From positions 1,116,001 through 1,180,000 of the forward strand of contig JAFREQ010000165.1 in assembly GCA_025331565.1 (NCBI GenBank): a stretch of DNA of 64,000 nt, given 5' to 3'. Of the stretch, positions 33,260-45,989 are shown in pieces. Both the position numbers and the translations under genes were made by a program. The stretch comes from Holacanthus passer. Its lineage: Eukaryota; Chordata; Actinopteri; Pomacanthidae. Each line of letters opens with the position of its first letter. Positions within the stretch are counted from its first letter, which is position 1. Under the pieces are notes generated by a model. The model made no database searches and was not told the DNA's origin. It saw only the letters and a list, made by a program, of their open reading frames with translations.

Positions 33260-33302
<43 letters not shown>
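33260..33302 (+). repeat. (TG)21 microsatellite, fourth of four alternating arrays
   Basis: Uninterrupted TG run. Confidence 0.97.
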
Positions 33303-33305
<3 letters not shown>

Positions 33306-33884
33306 CGTGCTTGTGTCTGGATTTGACCAAAGACCTATCTGCTTGTAAATCAGTGCAGGTTTCAATATCAATGGAGCAGTTTAAGTGCTATTGATCTTTA
33401 GTAATAGCTGCACCATAAATTATATGCAGTATAATAAAAGGCAGTCAGATTGAATTTGACCCTCTGGATCAGAGGCTCTCGACTTGTAACAGGAACAGGT
33501 ACTGGAAATGCAAAGAATAGTTTAATTTCAGTAGTGCTGGATCGAAATTATAATATAACCCCGATATAAGCTGGCAAGATCAAAGAGAAGAAATTCATAT
33601 GTAATGGCATCACCATGTCATGGCAGGAGGTCACTGCGACTCTCTCACAATGTATAAGGCACTTTCATTATTTTTTTCCAGCCAACCGAAATTAAAGGCC
33701 TAAATTTAGAGTAAGGCCACTATATTATTGTTGGCTATCTGACTGTGTGGCTGCTAGTCCAGACATATTTATCAGATACTTTCACTAAATCACAAGCCAA
33801 CTAGATTTTCAGAATAGAGCAGAACCTCCAAATGATGGTTAGTTACCTGCCAAAGTAGCTGGCGAAGTAAACCAACTTATGGTA

Positions 33885-34105
33885 CAAGCGTCAGCCAGAA
33901 TGAACCAGCATTTGCATGGTGGCTGCCTTCCCACCCTGGTTGCACTCTTTCAACACAACCCCATTTGGTAACCACCCAGTGCAGCCACAGTTTTGCATTT
34001 CTGGCCACTGAGCAGCTCAATTGGAGCAATTGGGGGTTCAGTGCCTCTTCCAAGGGCACTTCAACAGTAGCTGCCGAGGGATGGGAGAACATTACTCATT
34101 CATTT
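33885..34105. repeat. Probable dispersed repeat R4
   Basis: GGGGGTTCAGTGCCTCTTCC, then AAGGGCACTTCAACAGTAG, is a phrase seen in many fish interspersed repeats. The flanking GCAGCCACAGTTTTGC and GGTGGCTGCC segments fit the same kind of element. Ends are approximate. Confidence 0.45.
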
Positions 34106-34189
34106 AAGCCAGCCAGCCCAAGCCTGCCTCTCTAACCTTCAGGCAAGCACAATTCCTCATCTGTGCATTTGCAGGCGCCAGTTCAGTTT

Positions 34190-34480
34190 AACCACGTATA
34201 AGCGTGAGCATAAACCACGCGTGAACTGATGACTTAATGTGCCGCGGTGTGAAATACGTTATATTTTGGTGACAGTTAAGTTTGTTGGAGCTGCCAGTGG
34301 AACAGCCGCACTAATTGAAAAGTGGGCGCCTCGCTCCGAGCCCATTCCCGCTATGGTGGAGCTTTCCCAAACACGTGCGTGCGTGCTCACTCCATTTTTA
34401 AAACCAAGGCAGATAGGCCGTGATGTATTAAGTTTACTGAGGCTGACAACACATTAATAACAAAGCCTCCGGTGCCAAAT
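34190..34480. promoter_or_regulatory. Candidate conserved non-coding element (sgcz intron 1)
   Basis: A repeat-free block of balanced composition has homeobox-like words (CACTAATTGAAAAG, GATGTATTAAG, CATTAATAAC) and retained CpGs (ACCACGCGTG, GCCGCGG). This style is typical of teleost developmental CNEs. No conservation could be computed. Confidence 0.25.
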
Positions 34481-35562
34481 GATGCTACACTTGTGTATTG
34501 ATGGCAGCCACATGAGTGAGTTTAACTACCTGGCGGTTTCTCAACCTCTGGGATGGGACAACACACGGGATCAACTAATATGCAAATGAACTTTAGAGAA
34601 CTTTTAAGATTGATATATTGATATATGTCGACTTTCTCTCAATAGTCTTGCAACCAGTATAGTAAGAATGCCACAAGCAAAGTAATGGCAGCTTTAAAAC
34701 TCAATATATGTTGCTGTGGTTGTGAACATTTTGGGACTAAATAAACAAATCAACAAAGCTACCTTCGACCAAGATCATGTCTTGTGTCATTCACTGACAT
34801 ACTGATGTGACATCGTTCCAGAGCAATCTGATGATTAGTGTTGTAAAGGCCATCAGCCAATGATTAAACTTCAACATGTGTTCCTTCCAGATGAATGATA
34901 TTAATCATTCAAACTGGCTCATTGTTCTCCAAAGTAAAACTAAAGAAATTAAACACTAATAAGCAGCAGCTGTTTCTGCCACTAGTGCCTGTGAAACACA
35001 TGCTAGTAGTAGGCATCTGAATTTCTGAAGGCTGGTCTGTAGTTGCAGAGGTGCATCCTTGTCCAGATTCCTATATGGATCAACAGAAAATGACCTTCAT
35101 CTGCATCATCTTGGTTCCAGTGAACATATGTAACTCAGCTCACTCTGGAGGTTTGCAAGCTGAAGGAGCAGTGCAAGGAGAGCTGCAGAGTAGCCGTAAC
35201 TTGATCGTGAACAAGTTAAAGACTGTTTCTCCAGTCTTCATTATTATTATATATATTGAAACTTTTACGTGAAGTTGACAGACACAGTGTCTTTATAGGA
35301 AAAGGCAAGGTTGACTGCAGAGCCTGCCAGTTTCCTTGAGGCTTTCTTATACTTTTCCTTACTCTCTCAACCATTTGATTCACTCTGTCTTACACACACT
35401 CACACTGACACACACACACGTACGCACAGCCTGGAGCATGGGTGTACAGTGCTCAGTGTAAGTTGCCAATTCAAGTAGTCAGTCACCTTTTTTGTCCACA
35501 TCAGTCCATTTTACAGGTAATTAGCTGTTCCTTGCAGAAAGGCCACTTCCATTACTCAGTGG

Positions 35563-35606
35563 TTTGTGTGTGTGTGTGGGTGTCTGTGTGTGTGTGTGTG
35601 TGTGTG
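35563..35606 (+). repeat. Interrupted (TG)n microsatellite
   Basis: TG run broken by GGGTGTC in the middle. Confidence 0.94.
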
Positions 35607-35808
35607 CACGCACCCTTGTATTTGATGAGAAAAACACAGAATAAATCATACTTTGGAAACTTCCTGTGTTTACGCGTGTGCATGCATGTGTGTTTTCGTG
35701 CATGTGTTTGTGCGTGTGCTGCTCAAGCAGCTTTGTTTAAAGGTCTAATAGCTAGCGGGCTACTGTTGGTCCTCTAAAGGTTAACTTACAGTATTTAGAC
35801 TGTGCATG

Positions 35809-35814
<6 letters not shown>

Positions 35815-35844
<30 letters not shown>
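35815..35844 (+). repeat. (TG)15 microsatellite
   Basis: Uninterrupted TG run. Confidence 0.96.
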
Positions 35845-35845
<1 letters not shown>

Positions 35846-35940
35846 ATACATATTCATATGTGTGATAGCAATTTTGTTCTGTTTGCTGAGCAACAGAGTG
35901 AAGTAATTCACACTGTAGAACCCATCACCTCTGCATTGCT

Positions 35941-35944
<4 letters not shown>

Positions 35945-35977
<33 letters not shown>
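35945..35977 (+). repeat. (TG)16 microsatellite
   Basis: Uninterrupted TG run, 100 bases after the previous one. Confidence 0.96.
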
Positions 35978-35978
<1 letters not shown>

Positions 35979-37383
35979 CTTTCTATCTGAGTTAGAGCTC
36001 CTCCTGAAGATAAACTTAACTTCATTTAAGAAATATACACCAACATTTAATCGCTTTCTTCATGGGAGTCAGAGGAGAAGTTTGAGAGCTTTGTGAAGTT
36101 GCCAGTTTTGCACACTTTCCCATCTTTGAATAAAATCTTTTCATGCAACTCTTGGCAAGGAAGCAAACAAATGTATTTCCCTAAATGTTCCATAAAGCTT
36201 GTTAATGCCTGTGACATACACACATGTACACTCATACACAAACAACATATGTCTTTTTCAGATCTTTGACAAACACACATGGCGGTGTGAAATCAGAATG
36301 ACAGTAAAATATAAAGCCTGTTAGTTGTTAAACTGATGCAATAACTTCTTCCCATCTGTCAGTCAATACAATTAGTGCAATTTCACAAAGAGCGCTTTCA
36401 GTTATTTCTTTGTGTTTTTGGGGCCTGTGCATCCGTGGAATTCATTTCTTGAATCTTCTGCCTGAGGCCACATACTATATTAAATATGAGTCTGTGTGTG
36501 GTGCACTGAATGTTTTATTTGTGTTTTCTGTCTTTAATTAGTTTAGTTACAATTAACTCTAGAGAGGACTGTGGATGTTGGTGGGCTAAGAGACTGCCAC
36601 CTAGCTGCCATTTGTATAACCCACAGATCCTTGAGGACCTAGATGGGCGACCATGGTGTTATTGGAGGCAGGATAGTTTTCATATTTAGAGCTCCTCAAA
36701 TTCTGACTGTCAAAATATATCTGGTGAAATTTGATGGTGCAGAATGCAGCTTGCACAGAACTGCTTTCCATAATGGATTATGAACTAGATGGGTGCTGTG
36801 AAATCCTATGGGCGTATGCATTTGGTGCACAAAGCAGCAGGTGTAGACAGGTGTGATGCCTGTGCAGACCACTAACCTACATGGCAACTATTAGCGTTAT
36901 TAGTGTAACGTCCAAAAGATTCTGGGGGTCAAACTGAAGGTTAATGAGCTGCAGGCTGAATGGGGCAAATTTAACTATTTTTAAAAAGCACTGCCAAGCT
37001 AATGTTTTTTAACAGAAACCAACAAGTGCTGCCAGTTAAGTTGTGTGCCCTGCAAGTAAATGGTGTTGGACGCTAAACACACTTTGCATGAAATTATGCA
37101 ATGAACACTGACTGCATTCAAGTAGAATTTACTTTGAGGGACACAGGCAGCATCCTTGGAGTCACAATTACTGACATAGAGGCCTTTTCAAACCCTCGGG
37201 GAAGAAATTATAGACAGAGAAGGTGTGTGTGGGCATTCGCTGGTCCACAGTAGATGTGTACCTGGGTAAATGAAGGCAGAGTGGACTGCAGAGGTGTTTT
37301 GTAAGCTGAGAGAAAACATGATGGTGTTGAACTTGGCCCTAGGGAGGCTCCAGGGTCCACATCACTGTAAAGCTGTAATAATT

Positions 37384-37418
37384 ACACACACACTCACACA
37401 CACACACACACACACACG
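37384..37418 (+). repeat. (CA)n microsatellite
   Basis: CA run with one CT interruption. Confidence 0.95.
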
Positions 37419-38989
37419 CTGCCCTGCAAACCATAACTTACTGCTAATAATAGCTTGTGGGGAGAAATGTGTGTGGATGCATTAACATATAACCCTCTGC
37501 ATTCACATACAGATACAGACACGAACACAAACACATGCTCGCCTGGGGCATAGTTGCTGCGCACCTTGGCCCTAAATCACCACTCATGGCAGTAATCTCA
37601 CACACACACACACGCAGCCTTAACAGTGACTGATGCGTCACGTCACTACCTGCCACTCAACTTTTCTTCTGTAAGCCCCAGAGTGTGTGACTGTGTATGT
37701 ATTTCTACGTATGTGTGACTTTTATTTCCCATGTTAGTCGACCCTGACGCGAGGAAATACTTTGTCCGCTTCACGTTCTGACGTGCTGTTGCAGTCACAT
37801 AGTCCCTCTTGCACTGCAGTCATTTTGACGCGTGTATGTGTGTGCATGAGAGCGAGCAAATGTGAGTGTCTCTGCATATATACAGTCATTCAAATGCAAA
37901 TCATATAGGGCTGTACTTTCTCTGCAGAAAATCGAGCATGTAATGCATCCAGTGTTACAGAGTGTGTTCCTGTTCCAGTTGCCATATTTTTACATGATAA
38001 TTTTTCTACTTGTTATCCGCACCTCTGTACTGTTTCAACTTTCACTGCTGTCACTCAGTATGTTTATGTGGGTGGACTCAACACCAGCCCTTTAAGTTGC
38101 ATTTCATGATTCCCTCTCCCAGCCAAAGCAAAATGACTACAACAACAATAAACTGGTTTATACACTTGCAGAGGATATGAGCTTCCCTCCACGGCCAGGG
38201 TGAAATGTCTGCTGAATGCCGTCTGGAGGTGTGTGTATTATTGCTTTATTAAACCAGTTACCCAAATCTGTCATTTGAGCTTGGCATTTTGTGGAAATGG
38301 GGATGAAGTTGGCTGTATGGTTACAGCTGCAGTAGGCAAGATTTTGATGTACAATTACAGCCATCTTACCCACCTAAATCACAACACGACGCTGCGACAG
38401 AGAATAGCTGAATGAATAAAAACTTGAGAGTAAAATACAAGCTGTCACTGTGCTCGCAGCAGTGAGCGAGCGCTCCAAACAGAGAAAGCATGGCTCAGCA
38501 ACACAGATCTGTTTCTGCGATTCTTTGGTGTTCTAGGTTGGGTGCAGTTTACTGAGATCATACAGTACTCCTGGGTAGTTTCAAATAGTCACACAAGCCT
38601 TGATGCCATTTGGAACCTCCAACAAACAGCTTAAAGTTATTCACTTGAAATCCAGATACAGTTACACACAGTACCATTCATCTCTTTGTTCCTGTTTACT
38701 GCACATATCATGCTACAACAACTACTGTACGTACTTTAATGTGGTGTACTGCTTGTTCAAAGCTCTAAAAGGTTGGAACAAAACTGAGAATGTCGAAGGC
38801 ACAGCTGGGCCTCGATCTAAATGCTAACACCAGCATGGTAACACAGGATGGGAATGTTAATAGCTTAGCAGGTATTTGGTTATGAGCCAAGTACTGGACA
38901 CTTGAAATGTTGACCTGATTATGGGGCAAGTGTAGTCAGGAAATTAGAAATCATCCTGGAGGTGACATGAGAGTCTGCACTGAGTTAAA

Positions 38990-39385
38990 TGGCCATTCAT
39001 CCAAGAGCGGTTGAGATATTTCAATCAAAACCTCAAATGTCAATCTCATGGTGTCACTAGAGGAAGAGGATCACCAAAGTTGTTCAGATACATCATTTCA
39101 GAACAAACATCTGTACAAAATTTAGTGCCAATCAGTTAAGTAAGATGTCGAAATATTTCAATGGATAAGTGAGAAATTTGATCTACTGGTGACGCAAGAG
39201 GAAAAGTCATCAGGAAAAACCGACCATCAAAATCTTTCTAAATGTAATGGCGAGCCATCTGCTTATAAAGGTACTAAAAGGCAAAAATGTCAAAGTCAAA
39301 GATTCATTCACTGGGGATCATGAATATTTGTACAAACTTCCATCCAGTAGTTGTTGAGACATTTCAGACTGGATCAAAGTTGTAG
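38990..39385. repeat. Dispersed repeat R5 with internally repeated units
   Basis: The region repeats a theme: GAGATATTTCAATCAAAAC, GGATCACCAAAGTTG, AACATCTGTACAAAATTTAG, TGCCAATC, CGAAATATTTCAATGGAT, then CTGGGGATCATGAATATTTG, TACAAACTTCCATCCAGTAG and TTGAGACATTTCAGACTGGA. The doubled 'GA-ATATTTCA' and 'GTACAAAxTT' units, and close similarity to a well-known percomorph repeat, support an old transposon-derived sequence. Confidence 0.6.
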
Positions 39386-39829
39386 AAAATCCTGGGACGT
39401 TCTCAATCATCAAAATCTGGTGAACCGGTTTTATGAGGAGCGCTATTTGTGTGCTGATTCAGGCAGTCTGCACTGGAATGCGGCATAAATGAGATTTTAA
39501 CATAGATATTAGCATAGCGATCAAGCCTCATGGCAACACTCACCCTTGATATGTCAGATTGGTTGATTGCTTGGCCCTGATTTAACAACAGTACGATCTA
39601 TTGCTGCGATTCTGGCATTGACAGTCAAAACAGCTGGCCTGCCACTGACGCGCCGCATAAATCACCGTTAATATTGCAACTCCGAGCTATATTTACTCAC
39701 AACCAGTGCATGCCTGCTATTTCAAATGTCCTGAACATTTCAGCTGCAGACTAGAGATGTGCATTTATCACATTTAGTTTTCCATCTACATGTACCTTTC
39801 CTCCTGCTTCCCCTTTAAGTCCCTTGGAG

Positions 39830-40280
39830 ACAAGGTGATCATTTTGTCCCTGCCTGTAAGATTGAAATGATTTAGTTTCATTTCATCTGCAGCCTAAATC
39901 CCTGCCACCAGCCTGCTCACTACATATAGTTTTAGACTTTAATATGAGGTGTATCCCACCATGAAGGGACATTTACATTTGTCATTACGTGCACTGCCGC
40001 AGGCTATATGTCCCCCTGTCCAGCGATGACAAGTTAATAGACTGCTTTGCACCGAGGGGCTAAACAGGGACCCACATCCATTATTAATCTCAGTCATTTA
40101 ATTCTCCCCAAATTGCCATGATCATTTTGGAGATTATTGCAATATGGCTCAATTTGTCAACAACATTATAATTTAAAATTGAATTATGCTACAGTGACAA
40201 GGTAATCATGATCTTGTAATTATTACCTGATCCCGCTATGACAGGCTAATGATCACCTGTGTTTTTGTCAGTTACATAAA
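39830..40280. promoter_or_regulatory. Candidate conserved non-coding element (sgcz intron 1)
   Basis: AT-rich, repeat-free sequence dense in TAAT-core and POU/HOX-like words (ATTATTAATCTCAG, CATTTAATTC, TTGTAATTATTACC, GGCTAATGATC), flanked by TGATTTAGTTTCATTTCATC. It reads as a CNE-like block but is unproven. Confidence 0.3.
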
Positions 40281-41543
40281 TCAATGCCTCTTTATTGTTG
40301 CTTTAGTGCAACCCACAGAGGCTGATTCAACAGTTTTGTTTTAACATGGATTATAAAAGAAAGTCAGTTTTTTGCTGCAGGGGCACATTTGCATTCCTGT
40401 TCATTAATGTGCACTGTCCCTAAACTATACTTAAAATAAAGGAAGTGTAATACTTAATCTTAGAAGCTTTTTATAAGCCAAAATGAAAACATGGTAATTT
40501 GGCATTCTTGTATATTGACTCTGCACATTATTTTACTCATTTATCACCAAAGATCTTTAAGTCAAAATCTATGTTCATCGCATGGGAATACATAATTCAA
40601 AGCAGAAAATGCTCTTGTTGTACCATTTTCACTCTCCGTCTCCTCAACCTCCAGCTCACACGCGTGGCGTAGCCTTTATTCCCCGATAACATTTAGTTTG
40701 TCATTTCCCTGCAGCAAGCCAGCTATCATGTGCCCCAGCCTGGCTATCATTTACAGAGACTGAGGAAGTGACACTGGAATGACAGGATAATATTCGTCTT
40801 TTCAGCCGCCATCTTGTCCTGTCTGTCACCTCGCAAACCACAGCCTCTGCTGCCACTTATGAACATGAACTCAGCTCAACATCACACACAGAGGAGTGAG
40901 AGTGGGAGGATTGTTTTGCCTTGATGATAATTAACAATTTTGCCACTGTCAACATGGAGGACAAGACAGTCCAGTCTAGTCTAGTTCAGGTCAGTGTAGA
41001 GTACAAGTGCTATTTCATTCCTGTTTAGTTTCCTTAAATTTCTGTGTTGCCTAATTCACACCAGTGTGCAGAACAAATTCAGATTCACACTCTAGACATG
41101 TTCAAGTTAAGCCATTTCATTCTTCGACTGGTTTAATTTAACTCACTTCAGTCTATTCTAGTCCAATCAAGGTTACCACAGAGAATATATTTCTCCATGG
41201 TAAGAAAACAGCAGCGAGACAGTGAGACGGGCTGATGTGAGTCATGATTTGAAACATGCAGTGTTGCAGGCAGACATCATGTGCCTTTGCTCCCTCTGCA
41301 TCAATAGCTGTACTGTATACGTCCCAGCAGTATAGCCCAGCATCTTTACATTATCCAACTAGCGGCTCAGTGCGTTTATCTGTACACTGTATCTGCCTTC
41401 CTGTCCCTCAGCCCCCTGACAAGTAAATCATCTCTTCTCCTGCTGTGACAGCACAATCCTGATGTCTGTCACTTCTACAGGCCACACACATACCGAACAC
41501 ACACAAATACATGCAGCGCCACGCAGGAACAGGCAATCACATT

Positions 41544-41605
41544 ACACACACACACACACACACGCGCGCCGGCATCCACACGCGCACACACACACACACA
41601 CACAC
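41544..41605 (+). repeat. Two (CA)n runs split by a CG-rich spacer
   Basis: CA runs at 41,544-41,563 and 41,585-41,605 are separated by CGCGCGCCGGCATCC, which is CpG-dense for this region. Z-DNA potential is high on general grounds. Confidence 0.93.
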
Positions 41606-42379
41606 GCAAACACTTTTTGTCAGAGGGGATTCTCACCCACTCAAGGGCAGAGCGGTGACACCTCATCATGAGCCAAATGAAGCAAGAGTGGCAAGGAGAG
41701 GAGGAGGAGGAGAGGAGAGATGGAGGGATGGATGGAGCGGAACGACGGAGCAATATGGAGGGGGATGAGTGGAGCTATATGCCAGCGAGGCGACCGGCGC
41801 CAGATTTCAGGGGCATGAAATAGGCTCTGGGAAACGTGGAGGGACAGACAGAGAGGTGGAGAGAAAGTGAGGGTGGGGTGTTTTGGAGTAACAAGTTAAG
41901 AATGAACAACATCTTGTTGCAAATTCCAAATTATAGATTACTAACAAAACCTTTGCTCAAATACAGATTACAAGTATGTTACAAGTATCACAGAAAAAAA
42001 AAAATGCAATCTCTCTTTATAAGACTGAAAGCAAACGTAAGACACATTGGCTACATCTGATTTAAAGGTCAGCACCAAAAAGGACTTTCATAATATGCAA
42101 TGGTGTCAGGATTTATACGGCAAAAGCTCTCGCTACTGAGATCTACTTGCTCACACACTTTCACAAAACTATAGGAGAACTCAACTCAGCTGCCAGGTTG
42201 TTCATGTATGCATGTATGTGTGTAGGCGTTCAGTGTTGATACAGGCCAAAGTATCAAGAAAATCTTTTCTGGCTAATAATAACATAAGAAGATGAACTGT
42301 GTGTGCCCTTCAGTAAATGGATTCAATGATCAGTAAGTGTGACATTCTTTAACCATTTTCTTATTAACGTGACACTGTC

Positions 42380-42790
42380 ATGGTTGCCGTCTATCTGGTT
42401 TAATCATCTGTCACTTGTTTTCATTTCTGTTTTTGCTTTAATTCGTGGAGTATTTCATGCCGGCAAGCTGTAATTGACTTTAATTGAGAGTGAGGGTGAA
42501 AAAAAGAAAATGGCGGATAAAATCATTTTATACGTGTGCGCGTGAGTCAGACAACCAGACTGTGAGAAACCGAGCAAGGGAAAGCTAGGTCGGCCCCCTT
42601 TCCAGCTCGCATTAACATGCTTTCCACGTCACGCTTCTCCTTTAATTCGCTTGGATTACATTCACACCTGACATTAAAATATGCCTCTTGTATACACATT
42701 AAAATTGGATTTCCCTTTGCTTTGCTGAAATGCAGATGTCACTTCCTTTTTAATACTGCCATCCCGTGAAAGTGACTTTAAACACAGCTC
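42380..42790. promoter_or_regulatory. Candidate conserved non-coding element (sgcz intron 1)
   Basis: Repeat-free sequence with GTTTAATCATCTGTCA (Meis/Pbx-like TGTCA context), GTAATTGACTTTAATTGAGA, TCCTTTAATTCGCTTGG and ATTAAAATTGGATTT. The density of TAAT cores suggests a homeodomain-bound enhancer; inference only. Confidence 0.3.
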
Positions 42791-44562
42791 ATTCTGCTCA
42801 TGCATGTGCTGATCTCCTGACAGTCCGTTTTGACAAGTGTAGTACCTGATGCCTGACTGAAATCTATTAGTGAACTAGTTGGAAATGTGCACTGATATTT
42901 ATTCACACTTTCCATACGTGGACTAATGTGGCCACATGCACCTGTGATTGCCTCCAGATGTTGTTGTTGAATCTTAAATGCATTTTAGAAGCATTTATAC
43001 CCACATTTAGCTCATGTTTATTTCAAATATAAAAAGGGGGCACAGACATGAAGAAACTGACAATATGAATAAAGAGCAAAAAAAAAAAAAGAAAGAAAAT
43101 CCTTCGAAAGAGGCAAAGGGGATGTGTAAGAGAAATGAAGCAGAATGGGACAAGGTCCTTGTCACCGCCTGTCCCCATCATTTGGAAGTGAGAGAGTGAA
43201 GGATAGAGAGAGATGGAGTGATGGAGAGGAGGACAGAGGGCTGTGTTTCGCCTCAGAGAGCTACAGATGGAGAGTGATGATAATGCAGCAATAGACAGAG
43301 GACGGAGAGATGAGGAGAGAGGGGAAATCACGGTGTACGGAAAGGTGTAGATAATGCAGATAAAAAGGCAGAGCTGAGTTTGAGAACATGTGAGTTCAGG
43401 GTGAGACACAAGTGAAGTCAAAAATAGTAAAAACAGAATATGGACTGTACAACCTGTAACATTACCACCAAACATGACAGCTATCGTCATCTTTATACCC
43501 AAACCCTGGAGATTTGTAAAATCTTGCCGGGCTGCTGGCCAAATTTAAGCCTGATTTTATCAGGCAAATTAAGAGAGACATTGTAAACTGACTAGCATAA
43601 GCATGTGTCTTCTATCTAGTTTGACGCTCTATTTATTACTGTTATGAAAATGCAATCTGTTGCCACATATGTTATTTGGATAATGGTCATGCCGATCGTT
43701 ACCTGTGCATTGGCAGCTGGTATTTATTTGCATCTGCACTGTTTGCATTCTTTGGCTGTGATCAGACTTAATTTTTGCGTGTGTTTTGAAGGAAACAGGT
43801 TGAATGGATTCAGCCATAAGAAACAGGTGTAGGGGACAGAGATGAGAGATCGATGCCTGGATTAAATGGTCATTTGAAATGGACGGAGTCACGTTGCTTT
43901 TGAAGGAGGCAACAGAAATGAATGAAATGAACGCAGCTACATTTTTCCTCACTGAGGATGAGGGGAAGGAGTGATGAGTGATGGGAACAGATTGTGCAGG
44001 AGTTCAGTGAGTGGCTGGCAAACTTCAGAGTGAGGCTTCTACCCAGAAGGCAGGACTCTCTCACAAATGAGAACACAGAGTACTGAGTGCACACACTCCT
44101 GGCTGAGATCTGACCACCCACAGAGGTGCTCTGGCATCACATCCCTTCGCGTTCTGAATGTAGACGGGGCTGTGTGTGCGCACCTTGCACTACATATGTT
44201 TTCCTTTTTTAGTTAAGATAACCAGATACAAATCCTGTATCTGTTTTAGTAGCACATTCGGTGTTGTGAAGGGATTTAAATGACACATGAAATGATAAAA
44301 TGTGAAAAACCGTGAAATCACATTTTAGTCACTTCCTCCTACATTTGTTTTTTATAGTTGTAAACATCTAATTTCATCCCACACACACGTCCCAACAGTC
44401 AAATAACAACATTGATTAGCTTTTAAAAAAAATGCATGAGCTGGCAAACAGTACTCATGTGTCCTACTCCTACTAATAGTTCTTTGCATCATATGAGCCT
44501 GCAAATGATCCTGAAAAATGTGACAGATGAGCGTCAGTGCCGTTCAGTGGAAGTGAGCTAAT

Positions 44563-44835
44563 CATTGGTAGAAGCAGTATCAGATCCTTTACTAAAGTAA
44601 AAGTAGCTATACTACACAAAAAAAGTACTCCATCACAAAGAAAAGTCATTATGTGATATTATCAACAAAAGCTCTCAATGCAGAAAAATGGCCCATGTGA
44701 GAGTTCTGTTATTTGGCAGATGCGTTGATGTGTAAGTAGCATTTTACTGAAGTTGCTTGAGGTGCAGCAAATTTTGACTCTTTTTATAAACCGTTTGGCC
44801 ATTTAATCTGTGACTGATATTTGGGTGAGTTTATC
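44563..44835 (+). repeat. Dispersed fish DNA-transposon-like repeat R2, long copy
   Basis: The order TGGTAGAAGCAGTATCAGAT, CTTTACTAAAGTAAAAGTA, ATACTACAC, AAAGTACTCCATCACAAAG, AATGGCCC..GTGAGAG, TGTAAGTAGCATTTTACTG and GAGGTGCAGC is the arrangement of a very common teleost repeat, probably a non-autonomous DNA element. The family name is not assigned. Confidence 0.65.
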
Positions 44836-45045
44836 ATGTAAAAATAAACGTATGGAAATACTCCAGTTATGTGAAGTAACTCAAGTTTGTGAATACAGTG
44901 CTGAAGCAAATTCACTTTACAGTCAGATTCCACCGATGTTGGCAGTGTTGATCTGACTTCTTCATATCGGCAGGACAGCATCATTTGTCAGCAGCTTCTA
45001 AAAGCTTTACATACTACTGTTGCAGGAATTCACCACTTCCACTTC

Positions 45046-45125
45046 AAGGTTTGGTTTGGTTAAGGAACAAAAATTATTTGGTTAAGTTTAGGGAACAATT
45101 GAGGTTTTGGTTTAAGAAAATAATT
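45046..45125 (-). repeat. Dispersed repeat family R1, copy 3 (reverse orientation)
   Basis: The plus strand reads TTGGTTAAGGAACAAAAATT, ATTTGGTTAAGTTTAGGGAA and TTTTGGTTTAAG, the reverse complement of the core of copies 1 and 2. It probably extends further at lower similarity. Confidence 0.6.
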
Positions 45126-45854
45126 TTAGAATGAGGGTTAAGATGCTGACCAAGAAAAGCAACGTCTCTGTTTTGAGTCTGGGACTTTTGTCGCATCGCT
45201 CTCCTCCTCTTTTCCTGTCATCACAAAAAGCAAGTAAGGTTAACTCTTTGTAGTAAACAGAGAGCAAATCCAACATTATGTTCTATGCAACTACCCTGAC
45301 CTTTCTATGCAAAAGCAAAATTCAAAGCTGGATTTGGGGGATGACTGATGATGTGGCGGTCACATAACAAAGCTCCCACGTTTGACCATCCATGACCCCA
45401 AAGCAGCAACACCCACCACAGCTCTAGTGGCGCTTTCACGTTGCTCCCACTGTGTGTGTGCAGCATGTGTGTGTGTTACAAGGAGTTGCAGGACTAATGG
45501 TACCTTCAGAGAGAAGTCTGACGTAAAACAATTGACCAAAGCGGTAACACACATGAACCACCAGCGTGCTGTGAGCTGCTTGTCAAACATACGGGGGCTG
45601 GTCCATGTGCTGCCGCTCGAGATTATTACTTCTGCCCTCTTTTGCTCTGAAACAGCTCGACATATTGTCCGTGCCACAAAAGAAGTTGCGCACCTTTCAT
45701 TCTCAAAATTGAAAAATGCATTGTGGGAAAAATAACTTATTCCTTTTTTTCATGACTTGAAAGAACCTTATTTTGATATTGTGTTGTTGATGTTATTTCT
45801 TTTTTATGTGGAGATTCTCTTGATCTTGTCCTTATACCTGCTTTTGATGCTTTG

Positions 45855-45860
<6 letters not shown>

Positions 45861-45891
<31 letters not shown>
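45861..45891 (+). repeat. (GT)15 microsatellite
   Basis: Uninterrupted GT run. Confidence 0.96.
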
Positions 45892-45892
<1 letters not shown>

Positions 45893-45989
45893 GTGGATTT
45901 GCCAGCATATGCCTGTATCTGAATGGTTTGATGTCAGTTGTTTGTTCTGTTTGTATGGGTTGAGCTTTTTCTATCCTCTCTACCCTTTC

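Larger units (their letters stand above)
30852..38989. other. sgcz intron 1 block, no exon seen
   Basis: Unique AT-rich intron broken by about nine TG/CA microsatellites and repeat R4. The block 32,000-32,330 carries a 108-codon open frame with no recognised family. CA/TG arrays are unusually close together between 32.7 and 33.3 kb and between 35.5 and 36.0 kb. Confidence 0.55.
39386..44562. other. sgcz intron 1 block, no exon seen
   Basis: It includes two CNE-like blocks (39.8-40.3 and 42.4-42.8 kb), another repeat-free stretch at 40,620-40,860 (GCCGCCATCTTGTCC inside), a CA pair at 41.5 kb, and purine-rich sequence at 41,685-41,880 and 43,070-43,330. Confidence 0.55.
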
